From SFTH01 sp051878085 (GTDB taxonomy: Bacteria > Bacillota > Clostridia > Christensenellales > Aristaeellaceae), in the NCBI GenBank assembly GCA_051878085.1, contig JBJEJN010000195.1, positions 1 through 31,016 of the forward strand: a stretch of 31,016 bases of DNA, given 5' to 3'. Made by a program: the position numbers and the translations under genes. Position 1 is the stretch's first letter. Each line of letters opens with the position of its first letter. Positions 8,466-15,546 of this stretch are shown here, one piece after another. The notes beneath the pieces are model-generated. The model saw only the letters and a list, made by a program, of their open reading frames with translations. It was not told where the DNA came from and made no database searches.

Positions 8466-8494
8466 TTGCAAAGTTCCTGCGGGGATGTTATAAT
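8466..8494 (+). promoter_or_regulatory. Sigma-A promoter for dusB
   Basis: TTGCAA (8466-8471) and TATAAT (8489-8494) are spaced 17 bp apart, 36 nt before the dusB ATG. It is divergent with the WG-gene promoter and uses the same -35 hexamer. Confidence 0.75.
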
Positions 8495-8530
8495 GCTGGG
8501 GTATGCTGTATGGAAGGCGGGGATTGTCCC

Positions 8531-9508
8531 ATGCGAATCGGAAAACTGGAGCTGCCCGCGGGCGCGGCGCTCGCGCCCATGGCGGGGGTGAGCGACGCGG
8601 CCATGCGCCTGCTGTGCTGCGAGCAGGGCGCGGCCTGGAGCGTGAGCGAGATGCTCTCCGCGAAGGGCTGGATCTACTCCGGCGAGAAGAACCGCAACGC
8701 CCGGGAGCTGCTGACCCGACTGCCGGGGGAGGGAATCGCCGCGCTTCAGCTGTTTGGCAGCGATCCGCAGATCATGGCGGACGCGGCGCAGGAGCTCGTC
8801 TCCGCTGGCTTTGACTTCTACGACATCAACTTCGGCTGTCCCGCGCCGAAGATCACCGGCAACGGCGAGGGCAGCGCACTGATGCGCGACCCGAAGCAGA
8901 TCGGCCGCATCGTGCGGGCCATGGTGGATGCGGTGGACGTTCCGGTGACGGTGAAGATTCGCGCGGGCTGGGATGCGGAGCACGTCAACGCGGTGGAGGT
9001 GGCGCAGATCTGTGAGCAGGCGGGCGCGGCGGCCATCGCGGTGCACGGGCGCACCCGCATGCAGCAGTACGCCGGGCATGCGGACTGGAGCATCATCCGG
9101 GAGGTGAAGAAGCGCGTGTCGGTGCCGGTGTTCGGCAACGGCGACGTGCGCAGCGGCGCGGACGCGCTGCGGATGATGGACGAGACCGGCTGCGACGCGG
9201 TGCTGGTAGCCCGTGCTGCGGAGGGCAATCCCTGGCTGTTTGCGGAGATTCGCGCGGCACTTGCGGGGGAGGACTACACGCCGCCCACGCCGCGGCAGCG
9301 GGTGGAGACGGCCCTGCGCCACTTTGAGCTGGAGGAGCAGTTGCACGGCGCGCGCGGCGGCATGCTGGAGATGCGCAAGCACATCGCCTGGTACATCTCC
9401 GGGATGCGGGGCGCTGCACGCTTCCGGGAGCACATCAACTCGCTGGAGAGTGCCGAGGCAGTGAAGTCTGCGCTCATGGAGTTCGCCGAGGCGGCGGAGA
9501 AACTGTAG
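8531..9508 (+). CDS. dusB: tRNA dihydrouridine synthase, DusB type
   Basis: This 325-residue flavoenzyme reduces specific uridines in the tRNA D-loop to dihydrouridine using FMN and NADPH. The TIM-barrel begins with LAPMAGVSD; the catalytic loop is YDINFGCPAPKI with C103; FMN/phosphate contacts VTVKIRAGW, HGRTRMQQYAG and GNGDVRSG follow in the proper order, and the C-terminal helical tRNA-binding domain is complete. The start at 8531 gives the family's usual N-terminus (MRIGKLEL); an ATG seven codons upstream is possible. A GGCGGGG sequence serves as ribosome binding site. The gene stands alone under its own promoter. The exact target position (U16, U17, U20) cannot be told from sequence alone. 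Confidence 0.95.
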   Translation: MRIGKLELPAGAALAPMAGVSDAAMRLLCCEQGAAWSVSEMLSAKGWIYSGEKNRNARELLTRLPGEGIAALQLFGSDPQIMADAAQELVSAGFDFYDINFGCPAPKITGNGEGSALMRDPKQIGRIVRAMVDAVDVPVTVKIRAGWDAEHVNAVEVAQICEQAGAAAIAVHGRTRMQQYAGHADWSIIREVKKRVSVPVFGNGDVRSGADALRMMDETGCDAVLVARAAEGNPWLFAEIRAALAGEDYTPPTPRQRVETALRHFELEEQLHGARGGMLEMRKHIAWYISGMRGAARFREHINSLESAEAVKSALMEFAEAAEKL

Positions 9509-9584
9509 GGGGATGCCCACACCCCCCCGTCGGCGGAACGTCCGACCTCGTCATTCACGTAGGGCGGGATGCCCACATCCCGCC
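9509..9584. repeat. Degenerate tandem palindromic element
   Basis: Two related copies of a GTAGGG...GATGCCCACA...CCC unit occur about 50 bp apart. The second contains a perfect 9-bp stem, GGCGGGATG and CATCCCGCC (9563-9571 and 9576-9584), around a CCCA loop. The first is degenerate (GGGGGATGCCCACACCCCCC). There is no following U-run, so this resembles a dispersed REP-like palindrome more than a terminator. Whether other copies exist in the genome cannot be judged here. Confidence 0.55.
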
Positions 9585-9647
9585 GCTGATGTGGTGCCTA
9601 CACCCCGTCGCATACTGGAAAAAACGGCGAAACTGCGCCGGAATGTC

Positions 9648-9675
9648 TTGAAAACACGGATTTCTGTGGTATAAT
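9648..9675 (+). promoter_or_regulatory. Sigma-A promoter of the GntR operon
   Basis: TTGAAA (9648-9653) and TATAAT (9670-9675) with a 16-bp spacer. The expected start of transcription, near 9682, directly abuts the palindrome that follows. Confidence 0.8.
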
Positions 9676-9685
9676 GGCTTTACGG

Positions 9686-9705
9686 TTGAATGTTATGACA
9701 TTCAA
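9686..9705. promoter_or_regulatory. Palindromic operator, probably for the adjacent GntR regulator
   Basis: TTGAATGT and ACATTCAA form a perfect 8-bp inverted repeat with a 4-nt centre, placed at about +4 to +24 of the promoter. Binding there would block transcription, the usual arrangement for autoregulation by GntR/HutC repressors. A related ATGACATT...GTTAT string recurs at 10555-10572 before the first enzyme gene. Confidence 0.65.
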
Positions 9706-9749
9706 TGTTATGCTGATTTATGTCTGTCGATGAAAGGAACGGGAGCCCA

Positions 9750-10508
9750 ATGCTGGAAGACCACAAGCTGGATAAATCCACGCCGGTACCGCTCTATTTC
9801 CAGTTGAAGAGTCTGCTGCTGGAGGAAATCAAGAAGAATGAATATCCGGTGGACAGTCTGATTCCGACGGAAAAGGAGATTTCCGAAATGTTCCAGATCA
9901 GTCGCACCACCGTGCGCCAGGCCATCACGGAGCTGGTGCAGGCGGGCTGGCTGTACCGCATCAAGTCCAAAGGAACCTTCGTGGCGCGGGTGAAGATCAA
10001 GCAGGACTTCATTAAGCGCCTGGAGCCCTTCAACGAGCAGATCGAGCGCACCGGCCGCGTGCCCAGCACGCAGATGCTGGCCTTTGAGGTGCTTCCCATG
10101 CCGGAGCGCGTGGCGGAGGTGTTTGGGGTTGAGCCGGGTACCCGGGCGGTGTACATGCACCGGCGGCGCTGTGCGGACGGCGATCCCATCGTCACGGTGG
10201 AGACCTATCTGCCCTACGACGCCTGTTCGTTCATCCTCCAGCACGATATGAGCCAGGAGTCGCTGTATCATCTGCTCGCCACCCGCGAAGAGACCCGCAT
10301 CTGCCGCGTGAACCGCATCCTGGAGGCCGTGGCGGCCAATGTGCGGGATGTGGAGCGCCTGGACATGGTGCGCGGCAAGCCGGTGCAGCTGTTCAGGACG
10401 GTCGGCTACAACCAGATGGACGAGCCCATCGAGTACTCCATCGCCCGCTATCGTGGCGATCGGAACCGCTTTGAAGTCGATTTGCAGGTCGATACCACCC
10501 CGAAGTGA
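9750..10508 (+). CDS. GntR-family transcriptional regulator (HutC/UTRA type)
   Basis: This is a 252-residue repressor-type protein. An N-terminal winged helix-turn-helix (about residues 8-75; LIPTEKEISEMFQISRTTVR, then the wing GWLYRIKSKGTFVA) is followed by a UTRA ligand-binding domain (about 90-245) that in this family senses a sugar or a metabolic intermediate. The start chosen has GGGAG and AAAGGA upstream; an in-frame ATG at 9720 has no ribosome binding site but cannot be excluded. A palindrome overlaps its transcription start, and a similar motif precedes the next gene, so it probably controls itself and the three enzymes downstream. The ligand is most likely the substrate or product of that pathway. 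Confidence 0.92.
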   Translation: MLEDHKLDKSTPVPLYFQLKSLLLEEIKKNEYPVDSLIPTEKEISEMFQISRTTVRQAITELVQAGWLYRIKSKGTFVARVKIKQDFIKRLEPFNEQIERTGRVPSTQMLAFEVLPMPERVAEVFGVEPGTRAVYMHRRRCADGDPIVTVETYLPYDACSFILQHDMSQESLYHLLATREETRICRVNRILEAVAANVRDVERLDMVRGKPVQLFRTVGYNQMDEPIEYSIARYRGDRNRFEVDLQVDTTPK

Positions 10509-10521
10509 TGGCTGAGGGGGT

Positions 10522-10541
10522 GGAGCGACTTGCTCCTTTTT
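10522..10541 (+). terminator. Short intrinsic terminator or attenuator after the regulator
   Basis: GGAGC and GCTCC pair around a 5-nt loop and are followed by five T residues. The stem is only 5 bp, so termination is probably partial, which would allow lower regulator-enzyme readthrough. Confidence 0.5.
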
Positions 10542-10554
10542 ACCCGTATATATC

Positions 10555-10572
10555 ATGACATTACGACGTTAT
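10555..10572. promoter_or_regulatory. Possible second GntR site before the enzyme genes
   Basis: ATGACATT-ACG-ACGTTAT resembles ATGACATT-CA-ATGTTAT at the regulator's own operator (9695-9711), with one extra central base. A further half-site, ATGTTAT, lies at 10606-10612. No convincing sigma-A promoter could be assigned here, so the enzymes may have their own weak promoter or depend on readthrough. Confidence 0.45.
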
Positions 10573-10631
10573 ATCCTAGGGATAAAAATAGGTCAAGTAA
10601 AACAAATGTTATAGATAAAGGAGAGAACAAC

Positions 10632-11561
10632 ATGATCAAGCTGCCTGAATCCGCAAGCAAACCCACCATGTACTTCATCGGCGTCACCACCGGTCAGTCC
10701 TCCATCATGAAGATCTTCCCGATCTGGGCCGAGGCGCTGGGTCTGGACACCTGCATCAAGGGCATCGACATCAGCCTGCACGCCCCCGCCGAGGACTACC
10801 GCGCGGCGGTGGAGTTCATCAAGAACGATCCGCTGTCCCTGGGCGCGCTGGTGACCACCCACAAGATCGACCTGTACAACGCCTGCAAGGATCTGTTCGA
10901 GTACTTCGATCCCTACGCGCTGCAGTTCGGCGAGATCTCCTCCATCTCCAAGAAGGACGGCAAGCTCTGCGGCCACGCCAAGGATCCCATCTCCGTGGGC
11001 CTTGCGCTGGATTCCTTCGTCCCGGCGGATCACTGGAAGAAGTATCCCCAGGCCCAGGCCTGCGTGCTGGGCGCGGGCGGAAGCGCGCTGGCGGTGTGCT
11101 CCTATCTCCAGAATGAGAAGCACGGCGACAACGTGCCCGCGCGCATCAACATGAACAACCGCTCCGTGCCGCGCCTGGCCGAGGCCATCCACCTGCTGGG
11201 CAACAGCCGCGTGCCGATGAGCTTCAACCTCTGCCCGGTGCCGGAGTGGAACGACAGGATCGTGGAAGCTCTGCCCGAGGGCTCCATCGTCATCAACGCC
11301 ACCGGCATGGGCAAGGATCGCCCCGGCTCCCCGCTGACCGACAGCTGCAAGTTCCCGAAGCACGGCATCGTGTGGGAGTTCAACTATCGCGGCTCCCTGG
11401 AGTTCATGCACCAGGCCGAGGCCCAGCAGCAGGAGCGCGCGCTTCAGATCGAGAACGGCTGGACCTACTTCATCCACGGCTGGACCCAGGTCATCGCCGA
11501 GGTCTACCACATCGACATCACCGGCGAGCGCCTGGAAATGTGCGATCGCCTCGCGCGCTGA
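10632..11561 (+). CDS. Shikimate-dehydrogenase-like oxidoreductase
   Basis: This 309-residue protein has the AroE fold. The substrate lysine is in VTTHK (K78) and the partner aspartate in GHAKDP (D118). The NAD(P) loop VLGAGGSALAV lies at about 143-153, and NATGMGKDRPGSPL matches the NATSxGM region. It is longer than housekeeping AroE and diverges at the N-terminus (FIGVTTGQSSIMKIFPIWAE), lacking the usual SxSP shikimate-carboxylate motif. It is therefore probably a paralogue acting on another hydroxylated ring or sugar acid. AAGGAGAG precedes the ATG. It is the first enzyme of the GntR operon, 22 nt ahead of a hydroxyacid dehydrogenase. A catabolic role is inferred from context; the substrate is unknown. 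Confidence 0.85.
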   Translation: MIKLPESASKPTMYFIGVTTGQSSIMKIFPIWAEALGLDTCIKGIDISLHAPAEDYRAAVEFIKNDPLSLGALVTTHKIDLYNACKDLFEYFDPYALQFGEISSISKKDGKLCGHAKDPISVGLALDSFVPADHWKKYPQAQACVLGAGGSALAVCSYLQNEKHGDNVPARINMNNRSVPRLAEAIHLLGNSRVPMSFNLCPVPEWNDRIVEALPEGSIVINATGMGKDRPGSPLTDSCKFPKHGIVWEFNYRGSLEFMHQAEAQQQERALQIENGWTYFIHGWTQVIAEVYHIDITGERLEMCDRLAR

Positions 11562-11583
11562 GCAGGCTGGGAGGCGAGCATTC

Positions 11584-12510
11584 ATGAGAGAGAAAATTTT
11601 GACCACGCCGCGCTCCTACGGCAAGAACATGCCCCAGCTCTTTGCGCAGCTGGAGAGTGCGGGCTATGAGGTCGTGCGCAACACCACCGGCGGTATCCTG
11701 GAGAAGGAGCAGATGAAGGAGCTCATCGCGGACTGCGCCGGCATCATCGTGGGCGTGGATCCGCTGGACGCGGAGGTTCTGGCCTGCGCGCCGAAGCTGC
11801 GCGCCATCGCCAAGTACGGCGTGGGCGTGGACAACATCGATCTGGATTACTGCAAGGCGCACGGCATCAAGGTCAGCCGCACCGTCGGCGCAAACAGCGA
11901 GGCCGTGGCCGACTACGCCATGACGCTGATGATGGCGGTGGCCCGCAAGGCCGTGATGATCGACCGCCACTGCCGCAAGCTGGACTGGGGCAAGATCTCC
12001 ACCCGCGACGTGAGCCACGCCACCCTGGGCCTGTTCGGCCTGGGCGCAATCGGCAAGCACGTGGCAAAGCGCGCGCAGGGCTTCGGCATGAAGGTGCTGG
12101 CCTACGACCCCTACTGGCCGGAGGAGTATGCAAAGGAGAACAACATCGAGCGCGCCGACGCGGAGACGATCTTCCGCACGGCGGACTTCATCTCCCTGCA
12201 CCTGCCGCTGATGGATTCCACCCGCAACTTCGTGGGCGAGAAGGAAATCGCCATGATGAAGAAGGATGCCATCCTCATCAACACCGCCCGCGGCGGCCTG
12301 ATCGACGAGGCGGCGCTGCTCAAGGCCCTGAAGGAGGAGCGCATCTACGGCGCGGGCATCGACGCCTTCGCCCACGAGCCGCCGGAGGACCCAGCCTGGT
12401 TCGAGCTGGACAACGTGGTACTGGGCTCCCACTGCGCAGCCTCCACCCGAGGTGCGACGGAGAACATGGGCACCATGGCCACGGAAAACCTCATCCGCGA
12501 CCTGACCTGA
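11584..12510 (+). CDS. D-2-hydroxyacid dehydrogenase (SerA-like)
   Basis: This 308-residue NAD-dependent D-isomer-specific 2-hydroxyacid dehydrogenase has its catalytic domain split around a Rossmann domain with GLFGLGAIGKHVA at about 149-161. The catalytic triad is visible: Arg in INTARGGLIDE (about 236), Glu in AFAHEPPE, and His in GSHCAAST. There is no C-terminal ACT domain, so it is not a regulated biosynthetic SerA. GGGAGG lies 9 nt before the ATG. Flanked by the AroE-like enzyme and an FGGY kinase in one transcription unit, it probably oxidises or reduces a sugar-acid intermediate, but the substrate is not predictable from the sequence. Confidence 0.9.
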   Translation: MREKILTTPRSYGKNMPQLFAQLESAGYEVVRNTTGGILEKEQMKELIADCAGIIVGVDPLDAEVLACAPKLRAIAKYGVGVDNIDLDYCKAHGIKVSRTVGANSEAVADYAMTLMMAVARKAVMIDRHCRKLDWGKISTRDVSHATLGLFGLGAIGKHVAKRAQGFGMKVLAYDPYWPEEYAKENNIERADAETIFRTADFISLHLPLMDSTRNFVGEKEIAMMKKDAILINTARGGLIDEAALLKALKEERIYGAGIDAFAHEPPEDPAWFELDNVVLGSHCAASTRGATENMGTMATENLIRDLT

Positions 12511-12541
12511 TTTGATGGCCTGATGAGAAGGAGAGACGACC

Positions 12542-14062
12542 ATGAAATATGTAATCGCACACGATCTGGGCACCTCCGGAAACAAGGCGACCCTGTTCTC
12601 CGAGGAGGGCCGGCTGATCGGTTCCACGGTGTACAGCTATGGCTGCCACTACTTCAACGACAACTGGGCGGAGCAGAACCCCGACGACTGGTGGAGATCC
12701 ATCTGCGACACCACCAAGGGCCTGATCGCCAAGACCGGCATCGACAAGCACGACATCGCTGCGGTGTCCTTCTCCGGACAGATGATGGGCTGCCTGTGCG
12801 TGGATAAGGCGGGCAATCCCCTGCGCCCGTCGATCATCTGGGCGGACCAGCGCGCGCAGGCGCAGCAGAACGCCATCGGCGAGCACATCTCCCTCTCCGA
12901 TTACTACCACATCGCCGGACACCGCAACGCCGCCAGCTACGGACTTCAGAAGCTGATGTGGGTGCGGGACAACGAGCCGGATATCTACAAGAACACCTAC
13001 AAGACCCTCAACGCCAAGGATTACATCGTGCTCAAGCTCACCGGCAAGTTTTGCACCGAGCCCTCCGATGCATCCTCCAACGCCTGCGTGGATCTGAACA
13101 CCCTCTCCTGGTCGGAGAAGATCGTGGATATCTCCGGCATTGACCCGGGCAAGCTGCCCGAGATCGTGCCCTCCACCAGCGTGGCGGGCGGCGTGACCCG
13201 GGAGGCGGCCGAGGCCACGGGACTTGCCGTGGGCACGCCGGTGGTGATGGGAGGCGGCGACGGTGTTTGCGCCAACGTGGGCGCAGGCTCCGTGCGTCCG
13301 GGCCAGACCTTCTCCTGCATGGGCTCCTCCGCGTGGATCGCCACCACCAGCGACAAGCCGGTGTTCGACGAGCAGATGCGCACCGTGACCTGGGCCCACA
13401 TCGTGCCCGGCATGTATTCCCCCAACGGCACCATGCAGGCCGCGGGTCTGAGCTACTCCTGGCTGAAGAACCAGATCTGCAAATTTGAATCCGCCGAGGC
13501 GGAGAAGCTGGGCGTGAGCGCCTACGACCTCATCAACCGGGAGATCGAAAAGAGCCCGGTGGGCGCGAACGGCGTGATCTTCCTGCCCTACATGCTGGGT
13601 GAGCGCGCGCCGCGCTGGAACCCGGATGCGAAGGGCGCGTTCATCGGCCTGAAGATGGAGAACGAGCGCCGCGACGTGCTGCGCAGCGTGCTCGAGGGCG
13701 TGACCATGAACCTGGGCATCATCCTGGAGATCCTGCGCCAGCACCTGAGCATCGATGAGATCCTAGTCATCGGCGGCGGTGCGAAGGGCGCGGTGTGGCG
13801 GCAGATCATGGCCGACGTGTACAATGCCCGCATCAAGGCGCCCTCCATGCTGGAGGAGGCCAACTCCATCGGCGCGGCTCTCACCGGCGGCGTGGGCGTG
13901 GGGCTGTTCAAGAGCTTCGACGACATCGACCGCTTCCTGAACATCACCGCCGTGCACGAGCCGAATCCCGAGGCCGTGAAGGCCTACGGCCCCGTAAAGG
14001 AAATGTTCGAGCTGTGCTACGAATCCCTGCTGCCGGTCTACCGGAAGATGACGGGCAAGTGA
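12542..14062 (+). CDS. FGGY-family carbohydrate kinase (xylulokinase-like)
   Basis: This 506-residue cytoplasmic sugar kinase has two actin-like domains. The phosphate-binding loop AHDLGTSGNKATLF is at the N-terminus, SFSGQMMG and WADQRA are in the sugar-binding region, the catalytic aspartate is in GGGDGVCANVGAG (about 240), and the adenosine loop GGGAKGAVWRQIMADV is near 410. Length and motif order match XylB-like kinases, but the family also phosphorylates ribulose, erythrulose, glycerol, tetrose acids and other polyols. An AAGGAGAG site precedes the ATG. It is last in the GntR operon and is followed by a strong terminator. No transporter and no isomerase or aldolase is encoded nearby, so the pathway is incomplete here. 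Confidence 0.93.
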   Translation: MKYVIAHDLGTSGNKATLFSEEGRLIGSTVYSYGCHYFNDNWAEQNPDDWWRSICDTTKGLIAKTGIDKHDIAAVSFSGQMMGCLCVDKAGNPLRPSIIWADQRAQAQQNAIGEHISLSDYYHIAGHRNAASYGLQKLMWVRDNEPDIYKNTYKTLNAKDYIVLKLTGKFCTEPSDASSNACVDLNTLSWSEKIVDISGIDPGKLPEIVPSTSVAGGVTREAAEATGLAVGTPVVMGGGDGVCANVGAGSVRPGQTFSCMGSSAWIATTSDKPVFDEQMRTVTWAHIVPGMYSPNGTMQAAGLSYSWLKNQICKFESAEAEKLGVSAYDLINREIEKSPVGANGVIFLPYMLGERAPRWNPDAKGAFIGLKMENERRDVLRSVLEGVTMNLGIILEILRQHLSIDEILVIGGGAKGAVWRQIMADVYNARIKAPSMLEEANSIGAALTGGVGVGLFKSFDDIDRFLNITAVHEPNPEAVKAYGPVKEMFELCYESLLPVYRKMTGK

Positions 14063-14077
14063 GCATAGGTACAGAGA

Positions 14078-14114
14078 AATCCCTCCGCAGCGGTGTGGAG
14101 GGATTGTGCTTTTT
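14078..14114 (+). terminator. Intrinsic terminator of the GntR operon
   Basis: AATCCCTCC and GGAGGGATT form a perfect 9-bp stem with a 10-nt loop, followed by GTGCTTTTT, 15 nt after the kinase stop codon. Confidence 0.85.
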
Positions 14115-14130
14115 GGAAAGGTAAGGGCCG

Positions 14131-15276
14131 TTATTCGTCGAGCAGGATGAAGTCCGTCGCCAGGTGGGCCTTGAAGAGGTGGCTGCGCGCGCCGGAAGCG
14201 TCCACCCGGAACACGTGCGCGCCGTTGGAGTAGATGTAGCCGCCGTCCCCCAGGGGCAGGTAGTCCAGCACGCCGCGCTGCACGACCTCCAGGCTGCCGT
14301 CGCCCAGAACGCGCTGAAGCGTCCAGTCCCGGGGAATCAGCCCCGGATAGTCGTCCTTGGAGCGCGCCTGCTCCCGGGCGATCTGCTTCGGGTCGATGGC
14401 GACGTCATCGATGTACAGCGGCTGCTCCCTCTGCTGCGCGGCCTCCGGGCCCGAGGACGACACGGGCGGCTCCTTGCCCTTGCGAGCGTTGTTCAAGCTG
14501 CTGAACAGGTAGATGAAGCCCGCGATGGCGGAAAAGGGCGCGAGCAGGCAGCCCAGCGGATTGGAGCCGCGACGCTTCTCCTGATAGGGGCGCACCAGCA
14601 TGCGCTGCGTCCCGTCGGCGGACTCGGTGTATTTCAGATACTCCGTGGCTGCATCGGCGTAGACCTCGCGAATCTCCCCGCTGATCAGATTCAGCGAGAC
14701 GATGGCGCTGGGGCCGCGCGCCGTCAGCTGCTGCTGCTCGTTCCGGGCGAAGCCGCACATGTCGAAGCGGATGCTGCGGCCGTCCTTCGACGGGAAGGGG
14801 TGGCGCTCCAAGGTGTCGCCCTCCGTCAGGAATTCATAATTGCCGGTCGCAGGATCCATGCGGGCGATGTGACGCTGCGCGCCCTCGTGCATGGCGAGGT
14901 AGAACCCGTCTCCGCAGGCCGCGAAATCCTGGGCGTGAAGGCCAACGGCGCTGGTGACCAGGCCCTCGGGCTCCTCCGGGGACAGGGGATCCTTGGTGTA
15001 GACGCCGCCCGTGCGCCCCAGATCCACGGCATAGAGCACGCCGCCCCTGTAGGACGCGAGTCCTGTGACCACTCCGCGCTGGCGCTCGGCGGCGTTGGCG
15101 TAGGGGTTGACCTTGTGCATGAACTTCGCGCCCTCGCCCTCCGTTTTCCACGCATGCTGCTGCTCCAGCTCGCGCAGCGTCCGGGCGTACTGATCCACGC
15201 GCTGGCTGGGGATGACGCGGGCATCCGCACCATCGAACAGGCACATTTCGCCGTCGCTGATGTACATGAGCTTCAT
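14131..15276 (-). CDS. Beta-propeller-like protein with a central membrane segment
   Basis: This 381-residue protein has no assigned function. Beta-strand/turn repeats resembling TolB/WD40 propeller blades run through residues 1-230 (MYISDGEMCLFDG; GVLYAVDLG; DGFYLAMHEGAQRHIARMD; SIRFDMCGFA; AIVSLNLISGEIREVY). A hydrophobic span at about 241-259 and a low-complexity Ser/Pro/Gln linker follow, and then blade-like strands return at 310-380 (LEVVQRGVLDYLPLGDGGYIYSNGAHVFRVD). The start is the ATG with GGAGGAG 6-7 nt upstream rather than an earlier ATG at 15342. It has its own promoter. Possibly a membrane-tethered cytoplasmic propeller or a display-type monitor; this is inference only. Confidence 0.75.
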   Translation of the reverse strand: MKLMYISDGEMCLFDGADARVIPSQRVDQYARTLRELEQQHAWKTEGEGAKFMHKVNPYANAAERQRGVVTGLASYRGGVLYAVDLGRTGGVYTKDPLSPEEPEGLVTSAVGLHAQDFAACGDGFYLAMHEGAQRHIARMDPATGNYEFLTEGDTLERHPFPSKDGRSIRFDMCGFARNEQQQLTARGPSAIVSLNLISGEIREVYADAATEYLKYTESADGTQRMLVRPYQEKRRGSNPLGCLLAPFSAIAGFIYLFSSLNNARKGKEPPVSSSGPEAAQQREQPLYIDDVAIDPKQIAREQARSKDDYPGLIPRDWTLQRVLGDGSLEVVQRGVLDYLPLGDGGYIYSNGAHVFRVDASGARSHLFKAHLATDFILLDE

Positions 15277-15353
15277 GATATGCTCCTCCGTCCGTGTATT
15301 GCGGCCTGCCCGGGGATCAAAATCCGCCAGCGCCCGCCGCATCGTATGGTATG

Positions 15354-15382
15354 ATTATAGCGTATCTTCGGAAGTTTGTACA
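15354..15382 (-). promoter_or_regulatory. Promoter of the propeller-like gene
   Basis: Leftward TGTACA (15377-15382) and a perfect TATAAT (15354-15359) with 17-bp spacing; the leader is about 70 nt. Confidence 0.6.
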
Positions 15383-15440
15383 GCGGGGGAGGGGAGATAT
15401 TGGCGGCTCCATCGCCAATTGCTCGCACGGCGCTTGCATG

Positions 15441-15472
15441 AAAAAAGCATCCCGGCAGAATGCCCTGCCGGG
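15441..15472 (-). terminator. Intrinsic terminator of accDA
   Basis: On the minus strand CCCGGCAG and CTGCCGGG form an 8-bp perfect stem around a 6-nt loop, then ATGC and TTTTTT. It lies about 75 nt after the accDA stop. Confidence 0.85.
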
Positions 15473-15546
15473 ATTGGATCGCTGACGGTCAGCACTCAGA
15501 AAACCAGAATGGGAGGGCGGCCTTCAGCTCATGATTGCACGATAGA

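Noticed and set aside
8387..9520. Minus-strand extension of the WG-repeat gene opposite dusB
   Set aside because: The extension has no family resemblance. The signal-peptide start at 8386 with its own promoter and ribosome binding site explains the gene.
10542..10631. Riboswitch upstream of the AroE-like gene
   Set aside because: The leader is short and shows no recognisable aptamer; regulator half-sites explain the conserved-looking strings better.
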